Shown: positions 5,209 to 5,597 of the stretch, piece after piece | Numbering within the stretch: the stretch's first letter is position 1 | How the letters are laid out: every line of letters starts with the position of its first letter | Program-made: the position numbers and the translations under genes | Assembly: GCA_027004335.1 (NCBI GenBank) | Contig: JALTID010000005.1 | Location: 1 to 5,597 of the forward strand | Reading direction: 5' to 3' | DNA from: a bacterium | Lineage (GTDB): Bacteria > JALSQH01 | Length of the DNA: 5,597 nucleotides | Notes under the pieces: model-generated | Told to the model about the DNA's origin: nothing | Databases searched by the model: none | What the model saw: only the letters and a program-made list of their open reading frames with translations

Positions 5209-5597
5209 ATGGATAGCACTATCTTTGAGGGAAGGATAGGGAGATTCCAGAAAATCATGGAAGAGAAGAATATAGATCTGGTGGTGGTGAGAACTCTTTC
5301 AACATTTATATACTTCACAGGCACAAAATGGCTGAGGCCATCACTTTTAATACCAAAGGAGGGGGAGCCCATAGTCATTGTTGCAAAAGGAGAAAAAGAA
5401 TTTTTCAAAAAGAGGAGCTGGATAGAGCATATTGAGGAGTACAACAGAGTTGAAAAACTGATGTTCATAGTAACTCAATACATAAGACAGCATAAGGTTG
5501 AAACAGTGGGGATGGAAGACACCGTTGAGAGAGATTCCTTCGTATTTTTTCACAATATGTTCAAGATGTTAAACCCAAAGGTTAAATTGGTGGATGT
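5209..5597 (+). CDS. M24-family / Xaa-Pro aminopeptidase-like protein, N-terminal creatinase domain (3' part outside window)
   Basis: The frame is open from the ATG at 5209 to the window end, giving 129 complete residues. The pattern fits the creatinase_N domain that precedes the pita-bread M24 catalytic domain. R9-I-G-R-F-Q-K-I-M-E-E-K-N-I-D is the opening helix, followed by L30-S-T-F-I-Y-F-T-G-T, then a strand with P49-K-E-G-E-P-I-V-I-V, then V100-G-M-E-D and a final L121-N-P-K-V-K-L-V-D. No signal peptide is seen. Full-length relatives are usually about 350-400 aa and cut X-Pro dipeptide bonds with a dimetal centre. The metal ligands would lie beyond the window, so activity cannot be judged; a non-peptidase creatinase-like member is possible. 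It has its own promoter and Shine-Dalgarno. Confidence 0.78.
   Translation, partial: MDSTIFEGRIGRFQKIMEEKNIDLVVVRTLSTFIYFTGTKWLRPSLLIPKEGEPIVIVAKGEKEFFKKRSWIEHIEEYNRVEKLMFIVTQYIRQHKVETVGMEDTVERDSFVFFHNMFKMLNPKVKLVD

Noticed and set aside
5169-5553. Minus-strand ORFs of 99 and 68 codons at the right end
   Set aside because: They are antisense to the creatinase-domain reading frame, which has a promoter, an AGGAGG and clear family patterns.

Overview
This AT-rich bacterial window holds ordinary metabolic genes and one accessory-type ATPase. Arginine is written mostly as AGA/AGG and isoleucine often as ATA. The proteins are rich in Lys and Glu. Together these suggest an anaerobic, possibly thermophilic bacterium from a deep-branching or uncultured lineage. 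That is an inference from composition, and no marker here fixes the taxon.

Layout, left to right. (1) Positions 1-1232 (+) are the end of an acyl-CoA operon: the last 25 codons of an enoyl-CoA hydratase/isomerase-type protein, then two bases later a complete CaiB/BaiF-fold protein that carries the residues of an alpha-methylacyl-CoA racemase. (2) Positions 1233-1487 carry no convincing full gene. They hold two mini-ORFs overlapping the operon end, a 28-codon minus-strand ORF that may be a gene remnant, a 9-bp direct repeat, and the pyk promoter. (3) Positions 1488-3675 (+) are a two-gene unit: pyruvate kinase (pyk), apparently translated from a leaderless or nearly leaderless mRNA, followed 13 bp later by an alpha/beta hydrolase with a strong Shine-Dalgarno. 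(4) Positions 3786-5057 (-) are a convergent ATPase with an AAA_14-type N-terminus and a DUF4143-type C-terminus, a family common in accessory regions. (5) Positions 5058-5208 are a divergent promoter region with two promoters facing away from each other and two palindromes between or over them. (6) Positions 5209-5597 (+) are the N-terminal (creatinase_N) domain of an M24 / Xaa-Pro aminopeptidase-like protein cut off by the window end.

The operon end points to acyl-CoA metabolism (hydration/isomerisation and 2-methylacyl-CoA epimerisation). Pyk is the ATP-yielding last step of glycolysis. The hydrolase substrate cannot be told. I see no CRISPR array, RNA gene, complete insertion sequence or clear rho-independent terminator, and no evidence of a new multi-gene system. 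The points most worth a second look are regulatory: leaderless starts for pyk and the ATPase, and the paired palindromes in the divergent promoter region.
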